Source: Parabacteroides hominis
Lineage (GTDB): Bacteria; Bacteroidota; Bacteroidia; Bacteroidales; Tannerellaceae
Assembly: GCF_014287585.1 (NCBI RefSeq)
Contig: NZ_JACOOJ010000008.1
Span: 1-64,000, forward strand
DNA: 64,000 nucleotides
Direction: 5' to 3'
The notes beneath the pieces were generated by a model, which saw only the letters and a list, made by a program, of their open reading frames with translations, was not told the origin of the DNA and ran no database searches. Positions 1 to 7,798 of this stretch are shown in pieces (position 1 is the stretch's first letter; each line of letters opens with the position of its first letter). The position numbers and the translations under genes are program-made.

Positions 1-1
1 C

Positions 2-172
2 TTTGCCTTCTTCGCTATAGCCTTTAACATCAAGAAAATGTGTGCAAAACTCGCTAAAGAAGGTTATACAACCCTTTATAAGCTGATTTATACCCTATAC
101 AGCCGACGGAGAACCCATTGCAGAACGAAAATGGCAATTATTACTTATACAACTCGGAAAATTGCGGCATAG
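2..172 (+). CDS. IS transposase, C-terminal fragment (cut by window edge)
   Basis: The window opens inside an open frame that reads FAFFAIAFNIKKMCAKL and ends at a TAG stop. This resembles the last ~56 residues of DDE transposases of the IS1182 type, where the C-terminal alpha-helix carries an N-I-K-K-M-like motif. Only the 3' end is visible, so the family is inferred from this tail alone. It may be the downstream end of an IS next to the mobilization genes; whether the full gene is intact cannot be seen. Confidence 0.6.
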   Translation, partial: FAFFAIAFNIKKMCAKLAKEGYTTLYKLIYTLYSRRRTHCRTKMAIITYTTRKIAA

Positions 173-212
173 AAAAATACTATATCGGGAAAAGGAGGAA
201 ACGATATAAAAA

Positions 213-240
213 GAGGATGTGTCGGTTTTGACACACCCTC
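213..240. repeat. Inverted repeat after the transposase tail (IS end or terminator)
   Basis: The two arms GAGGATGTGTC and GACACACCCTC flank a GGTTTT loop about 40 bp after the transposase stop. The right arm (TTTTGACACACCCTC) looks like an IS terminal inverted repeat, so this may be both the transposase terminator and the physical right end of the IS. The other end of the IS is outside the window, so this cannot be confirmed here. Confidence 0.5.
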
Positions 241-320
241 AACGTATTTGCATTCATTTGCCGAACTTTGCTTCATCAATCGATTGAGAACAATAATGTT
301 AAACTTAAAAATGAAGCAAA

Positions 321-653
321 ATGTATATAGACAACGAAAACTTCGACAAGTGGATGGAACGACTGTCGAAGAAACTAACTGAAATCGGGCAAGACCTCAA
401 ATCTCTTATCAATACTGACACAGTATTCGATAAAAATGAGAAACTGCTGGATAATCAAGACTTAGCCTTTCTGTTGAAAGCATCTTTCAGAACCTTGCAA
501 CGCTATCGGGCAAAAGGTGTACTTCCCTACTTTACCATTGGACGAAAAACGTACTATAGAGCCAGCGACATCCGGGCTTTTGTTCGTGAATATGCCGATT
601 CTCAAACCTACAAACAGTTTGAAAAAGCCAATCAGTTGGCTAATCAGCCCTGA
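321..653 (+). CDS. Helix-turn-helix (excisionase/MerR-like HTH_17) protein
   Basis: A 110-residue protein. Residues ~43-92 match the HTH_17/excisionase pattern seen in Bacteroides mobile elements: LLDNQDLAFLLKAS as the first helix, TLQRYRAKG as recognition helix, then LPYFTIGRKTYY and a DIRAFV helix. Residues 1-40 are charged and probably helical. Such proteins bind DNA and act as recombination directionality factors or transcription regulators of mobilizable elements. It lies between the IS remnant and the mobilization genes with no integrase beside it, so its recombinase partner is either off the left edge or lost. Family assignment is by motif recognition only. Confidence 0.75.
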   Translation: MYIDNENFDKWMERLSKKLTEIGQDLKSLINTDTVFDKNEKLLDNQDLAFLLKASFRTLQRYRAKGVLPYFTIGRKTYYRASDIRAFVREYADSQTYKQFEKANQLANQP

Positions 654-713
654 TAGCAAAAAGTAGCAGAGGAAAGAAGCCTGTGTTCAGGCTATTCCTT
701 TGTGCTACCACCC

Positions 714-893
714 CGATTTAGCACAAACTGCTTCACCTATCGGTTCAGCCCGTTTCGCTAAATCGAGCAAGAGGGAACTGGACAAGTCCTGTTCTTCCCT
801 CTTGCCCTGCGGGGCAAAGCCTTCGGCTTTAGCGTGTTACAAGAACACGCTGTAATGACACCTGTAATAAGCATTTTCTTTGTAATGCTTATT
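714..893. other. Hairpin-dense intergenic segment, candidate oriT
   Basis: The 284-bp gap before the mobilization genes holds a run of perfect inverted repeats: CGATTTAGC/GCTAAATCG (714-722, 757-765), AAGAGGGAA/TTCCCTCTT (769-777, 795-803), TTGCCC/GGGCAA (802-817), AAGCC/GGCTT (817-829), AGCGTGTT/AACACGCT (830-851) and AATAAGCATT/AATGCTTATT (866-875, 884-893). Stacked hairpins directly upstream of relaxase genes are typical of origins of transfer. The nick site cannot be assigned from sequence alone; some stems could be terminators for the upstream gene. Confidence 0.45.
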
Positions 894-937
894 ATCAGGT
901 ATTTATCTATTCATATTTCTATAAAAAAGTAATTATC

Positions 938-1522
938 ATGCCAAATAGCAGTCGAAAAACGATATTCACTACCATTTCCATAGACAAGGAAACGGCAGCT
1001 TTGGTAGAGAAAATATGCAAACGCTATTCACTGAAAAAGAGTGAAGTTGTAAAGTTGGCGTTCGGGTATATTGATAAGGCACATATCAACCCATCCGAAG
1101 CGCCTGAATCTGCGAAATCAGAACTAGCGAAAATAAATAAGAGACAGGATGATATTATTCGCTTTATTCGTCACTACGAGGAAGAACAATTGAATCCCAT
1201 GATACGGGCAACAAATTCTATCGCTTTGCGTTTCGACGCTATCGGCAAAACATTGGAAACTCTTATTCTCTCTCAACTGGAAGCCAGTCAGGAGAGACAA
1301 ACAGCCGTGCTTAAAAAGTTAAGTGAACAGTTTGGTAATCATGCCGATGTTATAAACAATCAATCCAAACAGATTAATGCACTCTATCAGATACACCAGC
1401 GAGATTATAAGAAGCTACTTCACCTAATACAACTCTATTCGGAACTATCTGCTTGCGGTGTGATGGATAGCAAAAGGAAAGAGAATCTGAAAGCAGAAAT
1501 CGGTAATCTGACAAATACATAG
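938..1522 (+). CDS. btgA: BfmA/BtgA-family mobilization protein
   Basis: 194 residues. The N-terminus (FTTISIDKETAALVEKI then LKKSEVVKLAF) fits a ribbon-helix-helix-like DNA-binding start. The remainder is a long, charged, predicted coiled coil (residues ~65-170). BtgA proteins are accessory relaxosome factors of Bacteroides mobilizable plasmids and transposons; they bind near oriT and help the relaxase. The gene follows the hairpin cluster at 714-893 and is 4 bp ahead of the btgB-like gene, as in known btgAB modules. The assignment is from family memory and context. Confidence 0.7.
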   Translation: MPNSSRKTIFTTISIDKETAALVEKICKRYSLKKSEVVKLAFGYIDKAHINPSEAPESAKSELAKINKRQDDIIRFIRHYEEEQLNPMIRATNSIALRFDAIGKTLETLILSQLEASQERQTAVLKKLSEQFGNHADVINNQSKQINALYQIHQRDYKKLLHLIQLYSELSACGVMDSKRKENLKAEIGNLTNT

Positions 1523-1526
1523 AGTT

Positions 1527-2447
1527 ATGCACATAGATTTTGCCCCGCCATCAAATGGAACATATAATAATTCAGGAGGCTGCCGACAGTTAGCTAACTA
1601 CATGGAGCATGAAGATTTAGAACGGATGGAGAAAGGTATCTATACCGAAGGTTTTTTCAATCTGACAGATGATAACATCTATAAATCAACCGTCATAAAA
1701 GATATAAATAGTAATATTGGACAACTGCTGAAAACGGATGCTAAGTTTTATGCTATTCATGTTAGCCCATCGGAAAAAGAACTCCGGGCTATGGGTAATA
1801 CAGAGCAGGAACAAGCCGAAGCAATGAAAAGTTATATCCGGGAAGTGTTTATTCCTGCATATGCAAAGAACTTTAATAAAGAACTATCTGCATCGAATAT
1901 AAAGTTCTATGGTAAAATTCATTTTAACCGTAGCCGTTCAGATAATGAATTGAATATGCATTGTCATTTGATTGTGAGCCGGAAAGACCAAACCAATAAG
2001 AAAAAGCTATCACCGCTTACCAATCATAAGAATACCAAGAAAGGGACGGTCATGGGCGGTTTTGACCGTGCAAATCTGTTCAAACAAGTGGAACAAGGCT
2101 TTGATAAACAGTTTGGCTACAACCGTCAACTAGTAGAATCATTTGACTATTGCAAAACTATGAAGAATGGTTCTATCTCCGAACAACTTGAATTACAGGA
2201 ACAAGAAATCGCTGGCGAAAAGAAAAAAGAAACATTTCAATCCAGTGAAAAAGAAAACAAGATTTCTTGCAATCTTGATAGTAAGGGGGATAACAGTCAC
2301 CCTTACTATCAACAAAATAGCAACGGTAGTGATTCTCTTTTGTCTATCTTTTCATTAGGAGATGGCAACAATTACAATACTACATTGGCAGAAGAATTAC
2401 AAGCACAGAAACACAAGAAGAAAAAGAAAAAAGGGATAAGGCGATGA
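1527..2447 (+). CDS. btgB: BtgB-like (DUF5712) mobilization protein, probable relaxase
   Basis: 306 residues. Residues ~70-155 look like a relaxase core: KFYAIHVSPSEKEL, then KIHFNRSRSDNELNMHCHLI with an H-x-H motif (H145, H147) of the HUH metal-binding kind. The C-terminal third is low-complexity and Lys-rich. HUH relaxases nick and covalently hold oriT for conjugative mobilization by a helper element. It directly follows btgA. The stop overlaps (ATGA) a 17-codon frame at 2444-2497, possibly the stump of a lost third gene. No integrase or coupling protein is visible, so transfer would depend on functions supplied in trans. Confidence 0.7.
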   Translation: MHIDFAPPSNGTYNNSGGCRQLANYMEHEDLERMEKGIYTEGFFNLTDDNIYKSTVIKDINSNIGQLLKTDAKFYAIHVSPSEKELRAMGNTEQEQAEAMKSYIREVFIPAYAKNFNKELSASNIKFYGKIHFNRSRSDNELNMHCHLIVSRKDQTNKKKLSPLTNHKNTKKGTVMGGFDRANLFKQVEQGFDKQFGYNRQLVESFDYCKTMKNGSISEQLELQEQEIAGEKKKETFQSSEKENKISCNLDSKGDNSHPYYQQNSNGSDSLLSIFSLGDGNNYNTTLAEELQAQKHKKKKKKGIRR

Positions 2448-2520
2448 TTGAATATGATGAAGTAAGACATGATATAGACTGCTACCTTATGGAGTAACCT
2501 TGAACCTCAATTATTAAATA

Positions 2521-2557
2521 AGTCCAAAGACTTTTTTTGCAATAAAGTCTTTGGACT
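2521..2557. terminator. Bidirectional hairpin terminator between convergent genes
   Basis: Perfect 14-bp inverted repeat AGTCCAAAGACTTT (2521-2534) and AAAGTCTTTGGACT (2544-2557) with a 9-nt loop. It sits exactly between the convergent ends of the btgB-like gene and the minus-strand gene ending at 2564. A/T-rich flanks on both sides fit a shared terminator. Confidence 0.75.
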
Positions 2558-2563
2558 CAATAT

Positions 2564-3457
2564 TTAAGATAAAAGCCTTCTTATTTCAGCTTCCCATCCA
2601 GAACGATGTTCGATTCGTTTCTTAACAAGACTATTCTGAATTATCTCTGCTTTAGTTAGCTGAGAAAATTGTTCCCAATCATCCTCAAAAACATACGTCG
2701 CATTTCCATAAATTACATTCTCCATTATAAACAGATTTTTAGATGGAAACTTAAATACCAAATATCCTCTAAAGCCACCAGCTCCATAAACTAGCCCAGA
2801 AGGTCTAAACCGGAGAATCGTATCAATATTATGTTCTTGAACCTTTGCTTTTCCTGTTCTATTACTGGACAAGTCTCCAGCTAACTGAGCTAATCTAGTC
2901 CAAGGGTAGTCTCCTTCTGGAAGAATACGCCAATTAACCCTTGTGGTTGGAATTGACGATATCGCTGGAAGCAAATTTTCAGTAAGGATCTCACAAGAGC
3001 CAAATAATTCTAAAAACAAATTAATAACATGCTTAATTTTAGATACACTCAAATCATCTTTATGCAATAAAGGTGATGTAACATATAAGTCACCAGAAAT
3101 ATCTATGATTTTCAACTCTATTGAAGGGGCTGGAATATCTTCTCTCTGATACCTTTTATAAGGAACATCTACATAATGATAATCACCATGCCAGTCTTTT
3201 ATACAAACTTCTCTATATTTAGTTTCCATAGGTAAGTCTCTCCTTTTTATGAAACTACCATTAGCATTTAGCCGAGAAACAGCACCTAAAGCACGAGGTA
3301 AAATCTGTTCTCCACTAATGAGAGGAATAGAAAATCCTAGAAGATTTAACTTATCGGCATTTATTTCACTTGCTTTTTTTGATACAAAAAAGTTATCATT
3401 GTCATGAATCCCAATCAGATAACTATCAATATTCCTAATACGTACTTTATCTATCAT
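2564..3457 (-). CDS. Unrecognised 297-aa protein paired with a DUF2188 gene
   Basis: I do not recognise a named domain. The protein is soluble, with no signal peptide or membrane segment. Its C-terminus has a distinctive block (YGNATYVFEDDWEQFSQLTK, then EHRSGWEAEIRRLL) that I have an uncertain memory of seeing in proteins from defence-type neighbourhoods. The middle has conserved-looking Trp and Gly-rich patches (RPSGLVYGAGGFRGYLVF). It starts 3 bp after the DUF2188 gene, so the two are probably co-transcribed and functionally linked. AT-rich composition matches the rest of the island. Function unknown. Confidence 0.7.
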   Translation of the reverse strand: MIDKVRIRNIDSYLIGIHDNDNFFVSKKASEINADKLNLLGFSIPLISGEQILPRALGAVSRLNANGSFIKRRDLPMETKYREVCIKDWHGDYHYVDVPYKRYQREDIPAPSIELKIIDISGDLYVTSPLLHKDDLSVSKIKHVINLFLELFGSCEILTENLLPAISSIPTTRVNWRILPEGDYPWTRLAQLAGDLSSNRTGKAKVQEHNIDTILRFRPSGLVYGAGGFRGYLVFKFPSKNLFIMENVIYGNATYVFEDDWEQFSQLTKAEIIQNSLVKKRIEHRSGWEAEIRRLLS

Positions 3458-3460
3458 ATT

Positions 3461-3682
3461 CTAACCTCTTGGAGGAAAAGGATCGTTACCATAACTATCT
3501 TTTTGTCTAATACGACCATCTTTTCCGTGAATTACTAACTCTGACTGCTCTTTCCGTGCAATCGTACGGGCAATTTCTATTGCTTCTTTTTGAGTTTGGG
3601 TAATTCTTGTCTTTTTACTATTACCCTCACCTCGCACGGCCCACTGATCACCAGAAGGCACGACATGTTGATTTTTATTCAT
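3461..3682 (-). CDS. DUF2188 domain-containing protein
   Basis: With the internal ATG at 3682 the product is 73 residues. It reads NKNQHVVPSGDQWAVRGEGN, then TQKEAIEIARTIARKEQSEL, and ends in IHGKDGRIRQKDSYGNDPFPP. This is the complete DUF2188 (YegP-like fold) pattern: HVVP...W.V..E, a central helix, and DGRIR...YGNDP. The longer frame from 3712 adds ten hydrophobic residues that are not part of the domain. DUF2188 proteins are small, of unknown function, and often occur in mobile islands. The partner gene follows 3 bp downstream. Confidence 0.8.
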   Translation of the reverse strand: MNKNQHVVPSGDQWAVRGEGNSKKTRITQTQKEAIEIARTIARKEQSELVIHGKDGRIRQKDSYGNDPFPPRG

Positions 3683-3922
3683 AAAAATCAAATTAAAATT
3701 ATTACTAAACAATAAATAAACGAGGGTTGTTATAGCATAAAAACATCAAAAGGACTTTGGATTTGCCGATTTTTGTTTTAGCTTTGCACGTGAAATAACG
3801 GGATTTCTTAAAAGTGACTACCTTCTAAGGAAGTTGCTACAACCCACAAAAACAATTTCTGAAATAGAGAGCAGCCGCCAAGTAGCTCTCTTTTCTTCTT
3901 TATAGTCGTTAACTACTATTTA

Positions 3923-5272
3923 CTACACCATATTTTTATCTTTTAGTTTATTCCAGTTTAAAGTGTTCACATTAGCAAAGAAGGGTATTGCACCATATTT
4001 ACCTTGCAAATAGCTCTTACGGATATCTACTCGCGGTTTAAAGTTTGCCAATGATGTTAGTTGAGTAGAGCCATCTCTTCCTTTTTCAACAAACCAAACC
4101 TCATCTGTACGAATCAAATCTATATCTAGTAAATGAGACTCATGTGTCGTACAAATTAGTTGAGTATTATTATCATTAGAAAGTTGTGAGAAATAATATT
4201 CAAATATTTTTTGAGACATTATTGGATGCATACTGCGATCTATTTCATCAATTAAATAGACTGCTGAATTGAATTGAAGGTCAATAAGCATTGGAATAAA
4301 ATCTAACAATCGAATAGAGCCATCAGATTCTTCATCCATATCAAAAATGACATCCTCATCTTGACTATTTTTGTGTACAGTCATTTGCTTGTATATCTTA
4401 GTTTGTCCCTCTTTATCCGTTTCGAAAAAATATACAGATTGTTGATCAGAAGAAGCAACACAGCAGTTTTCATCCGGTTTAGCTTCTGATAGTATTTGTG
4501 ATATTAGCTTTTTGGGTAAATCTGTTTCTTCCTTATTAGTTGCTACTTTTTTAAGGTCAGAAATGCCAGTATTAAAGAAACGCAATAATCTTTTGGTCAC
4601 ATTTGAAAACTCATCATCTTTTTCCAGTCGAAAGGACAAACCACGAAAACGAGTTTCTGGGAAAATAATCTTCAAATTATCATCAAACCAGTTATAAACG
4701 TTACTGATTGCAGTTACACCTTTCCCATTTCTTTTATGATATTCGGATAAAAAACTTTTATCTATCGGTGTTCCTTCTGATAGAAACTTCACAAATTGCT
4801 TAGATTCTTCGTTTCCTTCAATCTCTCCAAAGGAGTAATTAGCATAATCTACTTCTTGTATACGCTCAAATATTTTTTTCTTTGTCCTGCTACTAATTTG
4901 GTACAGCCATTCCTTCTTAATACCCTTAATGTTAAATATTACTCCATACGAGTAATACGAAGAATCTGCCTTAATCTCAATCTCCAATTTAGAATCCACT
5001 CTTTTTTCTGGTGCAAGCTTAAATACATCCCAGCTATTTTTAGGAAATCTTCCTAATGCAATATTCTTTAAAAGATTCACACAGCGAATCATGTTGGATT
5101 TACCAGAAGCATTAGCTCCATAAATAATAGATGATCTCAGAACCGATATATCATCTCTTTTTTCTGCTCTATATACATGTGCTGGAAGAGATGTACCTTT
5201 CCCTGCAATGAAACTAATTTCGGTTTCATTATTGAAAGATAGTATATTTTCAAATTTTGCTCTCAGTATCAT
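3923..5272 (-). CDS. RloA-like AAA ATPase (AAA_15/AAA_21), orphan
   Basis: About 449 residues from the ATG at 5272, which begins MILRAKFENILSFNNETEIS, the normal start of this family; the longer frame to 5329 adds an atypical leader. Walker A is GANASGKSN (residues ~52-60). Walker B is AVYLIDEIDRSMHP with the catalytic Glu, followed by the signature H-switch CTTHESHLLD. These are SMC/ABC-like ATPases, known as RloA when paired with the TOPRIM protein RloB in defence islands. Here no rloB follows the stop: the next 200 bp are empty. It is therefore a possible orphan or half-lost defence module. An anti-phage role is inference from the family. Confidence 0.75.
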   Translation of the reverse strand: MILRAKFENILSFNNETEISFIAGKGTSLPAHVYRAEKRDDISVLRSSIIYGANASGKSNMIRCVNLLKNIALGRFPKNSWDVFKLAPEKRVDSKLEIEIKADSSYYSYGVIFNIKGIKKEWLYQISSRTKKKIFERIQEVDYANYSFGEIEGNEESKQFVKFLSEGTPIDKSFLSEYHKRNGKGVTAISNVYNWFDDNLKIIFPETRFRGLSFRLEKDDEFSNVTKRLLRFFNTGISDLKKVATNKEETDLPKKLISQILSEAKPDENCCVASSDQQSVYFFETDKEGQTKIYKQMTVHKNSQDEDVIFDMDEESDGSIRLLDFIPMLIDLQFNSAVYLIDEIDRSMHPIMSQKIFEYYFSQLSNDNNTQLICTTHESHLLDIDLIRTDEVWFVEKGRDGSTQLTSLANFKPRVDIRKSYLQGKYGAIPFFANVNTLNWNKLKDKNMV

Positions 5273-5329
5273 AGCTGTCTTTATTTTCAATTTTAATGCA
5301 AACATACGACATTTTATGCAAATAAACAA

Positions 5330-5552
5330 GTATTTTCGTCTTTATTTAAAAAAAAACGCCAACAACTGATATTTAGCATAAAGTTTATTGAAAAAGTTGA
5401 AAAGATACAAGGAGGCTGTATAATACTTAAAAATATATGTTCTTTTCAATCTCTTGTTACAATAGTACTCAAATGGCAAGCAAAACTATGAGAAATTACT
5501 ATAAAAAAATACCCTTATCAGCACTAAGAGTTATATAAAACAAGTTTATATC
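5330..5552. other. AT-rich intergenic stretch, nothing recognised
   Basis: Very AT-rich DNA between the divergent start of the ATPase gene and the promoter of the RNA candidate. No credible frame, RNA or long repeat is visible. Confidence 0.5.
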
Positions 5553-5584
5553 TTTGTAGATTCGAAAATAAAGAATTATCTTTG
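5553..5584 (+). promoter_or_regulatory. Bacteroidetes-type promoter for the ncRNA candidate
   Basis: -33 box TTTG (5553-5556), a 20-bp spacer and a perfect -7 box TATCTTTG (5577-5584). Another TATCTTTG lies at 5549-5556. Predicted transcription start is ~5589. Confidence 0.65.
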
Positions 5585-5586
5585 TA

Positions 5587-5733
5587 TTCAGTATTCTCCA
5601 TGAGCAAACTACCGCAAAAGCACGTAGAAAATTAGTGGGATAATTCATGGGATATGCTTGAAACTGAAAATATAAAGTTTTAAATATCAGCGTGATAACT
5701 CTCTTAGGAGAATCCCAGGCGGATCACTGAAAG
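5587..5733 (+). ncRNA. Structured small RNA candidate (6S-like?)
   Basis: A non-coding segment bracketed by a good promoter (5553-5584) and a strong terminator (5763-5797). Its ends pair in a closing stem: TTCAGT/ACTGAA (5587-5592, 5726-5731) followed by ATTCTCC/GGAGAAT (5593-5599, 5707-5713). An internal hairpin is formed by GATAT/ATATC and AAACT/AGTTT between 5651 and 5687. A ~145-nt rod with a long closing stem and interior loops resembles 6S-type RNAs, but I cannot confirm the family. No tRNA-like or coding features are present. Confidence 0.5.
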
Positions 5734-5762
5734 ACAAGTCAAAACAAGACTTTAAGAAGACA

Positions 5763-5797
5763 ACTCCTACAATATCAAGGTATTGCAGGAGTTTTTT
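5763..5797 (+). terminator. Intrinsic terminator after the ncRNA candidate
   Basis: ACTCCTACAATA and TATTGCAGGAGT form a stem (one mismatch) around a TCAAGG loop, followed by TTTTTTCTTT. A classic rho-independent terminator. Confidence 0.8.
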
Positions 5798-5971
5798 CTT
5801 TGTATAATGTCCGTGACTAAAGATACCAAAAGGTCACAAAAAGACATACTTTTATGACCAATTCGTGACCAATCCAATCTTTGGAAAAATAGGTCACGGG
5901 ATGTCTGAAATTGGCTAAGTGTTGTCCCAATTTGTCCGTTCTGCAAATATCTCATTTTCAATCAATCAAAG

Positions 5972-5979
5972 TAATTTTG
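5972..5979 (+). promoter_or_regulatory. -7 box upstream of the truncated protease-like gene
   Basis: TAATTTTG matches TAnnTTTG exactly and lies 20 bp before the ATG at 5999. No clear -33 box is seen. The upstream stretch 5815-5930 holds four GTGAC/GTCAC words that could be protein-binding sites. Confidence 0.45.
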
Positions 5980-5998
5980 TAACTAAAAAAGTGAGATT

Positions 5999-6340
5999 AT
6001 GAGAAGTACACGTAAAGTATTGTTCGACACAGGTTCAAGTCCTTTCCAGTTAATAACGACACAAGAAAGGGCTTGGAGCATATCGGACCTTACTATTACC
6101 GACTCTTTAAGTGGCCCTTTATGGTGGGGACAAGAAATAACATTTTATGGTTTTAATGTAAACAAGCCGATCAAGTTCGGAGGAAAAGCTCTAAACAATT
6201 CAAAAGTTTACTACGCCAAAGACGGGCTTTGGGATAGTATTTATAGTTCTTTTGATGTCTGGGGAATAACCGGAAATGCTTATTTCTTTGAGAATACCGT
6301 GATTATCGATTACAAGAACAAACTATTCAGGATAAAATAA
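5999..6340 (+). CDS. Truncated aspartyl-protease-like protein with integrase-like first codons
   Basis: 113 residues. After MRSTRKVLF comes DTGSSPF, which looks like the catalytic D-T-G-S loop of retropepsin/pepsin-type bacterial proteases. The end (FFENTVIIDYKNKLFRIK) looks like the normal C-terminus of such proteins. The usual N-terminal lobe and signal peptide are missing: an in-frame stop lies four codons upstream. The first nine codons resemble the start of Bacteroides tyrosine integrases (MRSTFKVLFY, from memory). The gene may be a chimera made when an element deleted between an integrase start and a protease gene. It has its own -7 box, so it may be expressed, but activity is doubtful. 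Confidence 0.5.
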   Translation: MRSTRKVLFDTGSSPFQLITTQERAWSISDLTITDSLSGPLWWGQEITFYGFNVNKPIKFGGKALNNSKVYYAKDGLWDSIYSSFDVWGITGNAYFFENTVIIDYKNKLFRIK

Positions 6341-6367
6341 AAAGACGCCCCATACTTCTTCATTTAG

Positions 6368-6439
6368 ATGCAAGTGTAATTTGTTTCCAGCAATGTCGTA
6401 TATATTCCCGACAATACAGAAAATAGATTACACTTGCAT
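6368..6439. repeat. Long-armed inverted repeat with internal hairpin
   Basis: ATGCAAGTGTAAT (6368-6380) and ATTACACTTGCAT (6427-6439) are perfect 13-bp arms. Inside them GTCG...CGAC forms a second stem. It lies between convergent genes (the protease-like remnant and metY), so it may act as a two-way terminator. The cruciform shape would also fit the scar or boundary of the accessory island. Confidence 0.5.
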
Positions 6440-6467
6440 TTAAACAAAAACACATTGGCATCTCACA

Positions 6468-7757
6468 TCAAACCTGTGCCAAAGCCTGATCCAGGTCATC
6501 AATGATATCATCGATGTATTCGGTTCCGACACTCAGGCGCACAGTGGAAGGAGTGATATGCTGTCCGGCCAACTCTTCCGGAGTCATTTGAGAATGGGTA
6601 GTCGTATACGGATGGATCACAAGACTCTTCACATCAGCCACATTGGCAAGAAGGGAGAATATTTCGAGCGAATCGATAAACTTCCAGGCCGCTTCCTGCC
6701 CGCCTTCGATCTCGAAAGTGAAAATACTTCCGGCGCCTTTCGGGAAATACTTTTTATAAAGTTCATGGTCCGGATGGTCCGGAAGAGCCGGATGGTTCAC
6801 CTTGGTTACTTTCGGATGCTTGGATAAATAGTCGACGACTTTCAGAGCATTGGCAACATGACGCTCCACACGGAGAGACAACGTTTCCAGACCTTGCAAC
6901 AGGATAAAAGCATTGAAAGGCGAGATCGCGGCCCCGGTATCACGCAGAATGACAGCCCGGATGCGAGTGACGAAAGCTGCCGGACCCGCCACGTCGGCAA
7001 AGACCGCCCCATGATAGCTTGGGTCCGGTTTGCCCAAAGTCGGGAACTTATCGGCATTTGCTTTCCAGTCGAAATTACCACTGTCAACAATCACCCCTCC
7101 CAAGCTCGATCCATGTCCGCCGATAAATTTGGTAGCCGAATGGACGACAATATCAGCTCCATGCTCGATCGGACGGATCAGGTACGGAGTACCGAACGTA
7201 TTATCGACGATCAACGGGATATTATGACGGTGAGCCACCTCCGCCACAGCATCGATATTGGTAACATCAGAATTGGGATTGCCGAACGTTTCGACATACA
7301 CCGCTTTCGTATTCTCCCGGATAGCAGCCTCCAACGCCTGCAAGTCATTGACATTTACAATCGTATGAGTAATGCCCTGAGCCGCTAACGTATGCGTAAT
7401 CAGATTGAAAGAACCGCCATATAGATTGTCGGCAGCCACTATATGGTCGCCCACCCCAAATATATTTTGCAAGGCATACGTGACAGCCGCCGCACCGGAA
7501 GCCACCGCCAGACCAGCCACTCCCCCTTCGAGAGCGGCGACACGCGCTTCGAAAACACCCTGTGTCGAATTGGTAAGACGGCCATAAATATTCCCTGCAT
7601 CACGAAGGCCAAAACGGTCTGCCGCATGTTGTGAATTATGAAATACATAAGATGTTGTCTGATAAATAGGGACGGCGCGTGCATCTGTTGCGGGATCGGC
7701 CTGTTCCTGCCCTACATGAACCTGTAATGTCTCGAAATGTAATTTCTTTGTTGCCAT
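6468..7757 (-). CDS. metY: O-acetylhomoserine aminocarboxypropyltransferase (sulfhydrylase)
   Basis: 429 residues, the usual length for MetY. It is a PLP enzyme that makes homocysteine from O-acetylhomoserine and sulfide in the cytoplasm. The family pattern is complete: LQVHVGQEQADPATDARAVPI at the start, NIYGRLTNST, the YVETFGNPNSD block, D185 in VDNTFGTPY, and the Schiff-base lysine in VVHSATKFIGGHG (K210). Its promoter at 7799-7830 lies in the gap shared with a divergent Lrp-family gene, a usual arrangement for local control by the regulator, though that control is inferred. GC content is clearly higher than the island to the left, marking the return to core chromosome. Confidence 0.92.
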   Translation of the reverse strand: MATKKLHFETLQVHVGQEQADPATDARAVPIYQTTSYVFHNSQHAADRFGLRDAGNIYGRLTNSTQGVFEARVAALEGGVAGLAVASGAAAVTYALQNIFGVGDHIVAADNLYGGSFNLITHTLAAQGITHTIVNVNDLQALEAAIRENTKAVYVETFGNPNSDVTNIDAVAEVAHRHNIPLIVDNTFGTPYLIRPIEHGADIVVHSATKFIGGHGSSLGGVIVDSGNFDWKANADKFPTLGKPDPSYHGAVFADVAGPAAFVTRIRAVILRDTGAAISPFNAFILLQGLETLSLRVERHVANALKVVDYLSKHPKVTKVNHPALPDHPDHELYKKYFPKGAGSIFTFEIEGGQEAAWKFIDSLEIFSLLANVADVKSLVIHPYTTTHSQMTPEELAGQHITPSTVRLSVGTEYIDDIIDDLDQALAQV

Positions 7758-7798
7758 AGTCGTATTATTTTAAATTGTTCTTCTTGCTTATTTTCCAG

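Noticed and set aside
5767-5961. 64-residue minus-strand frame
   Set aside because: Overlaps the ncRNA terminator and has no family resemblance; the region looks like regulatory DNA with repeated GTCAC words.
6020-6050. GGTTCAAGTCC, which looks like a tRNA T-arm
   Set aside because: No acceptor, D or anticodon arms pair around it, and it lies inside an open frame where it encodes part of the DTGSSPF motif.
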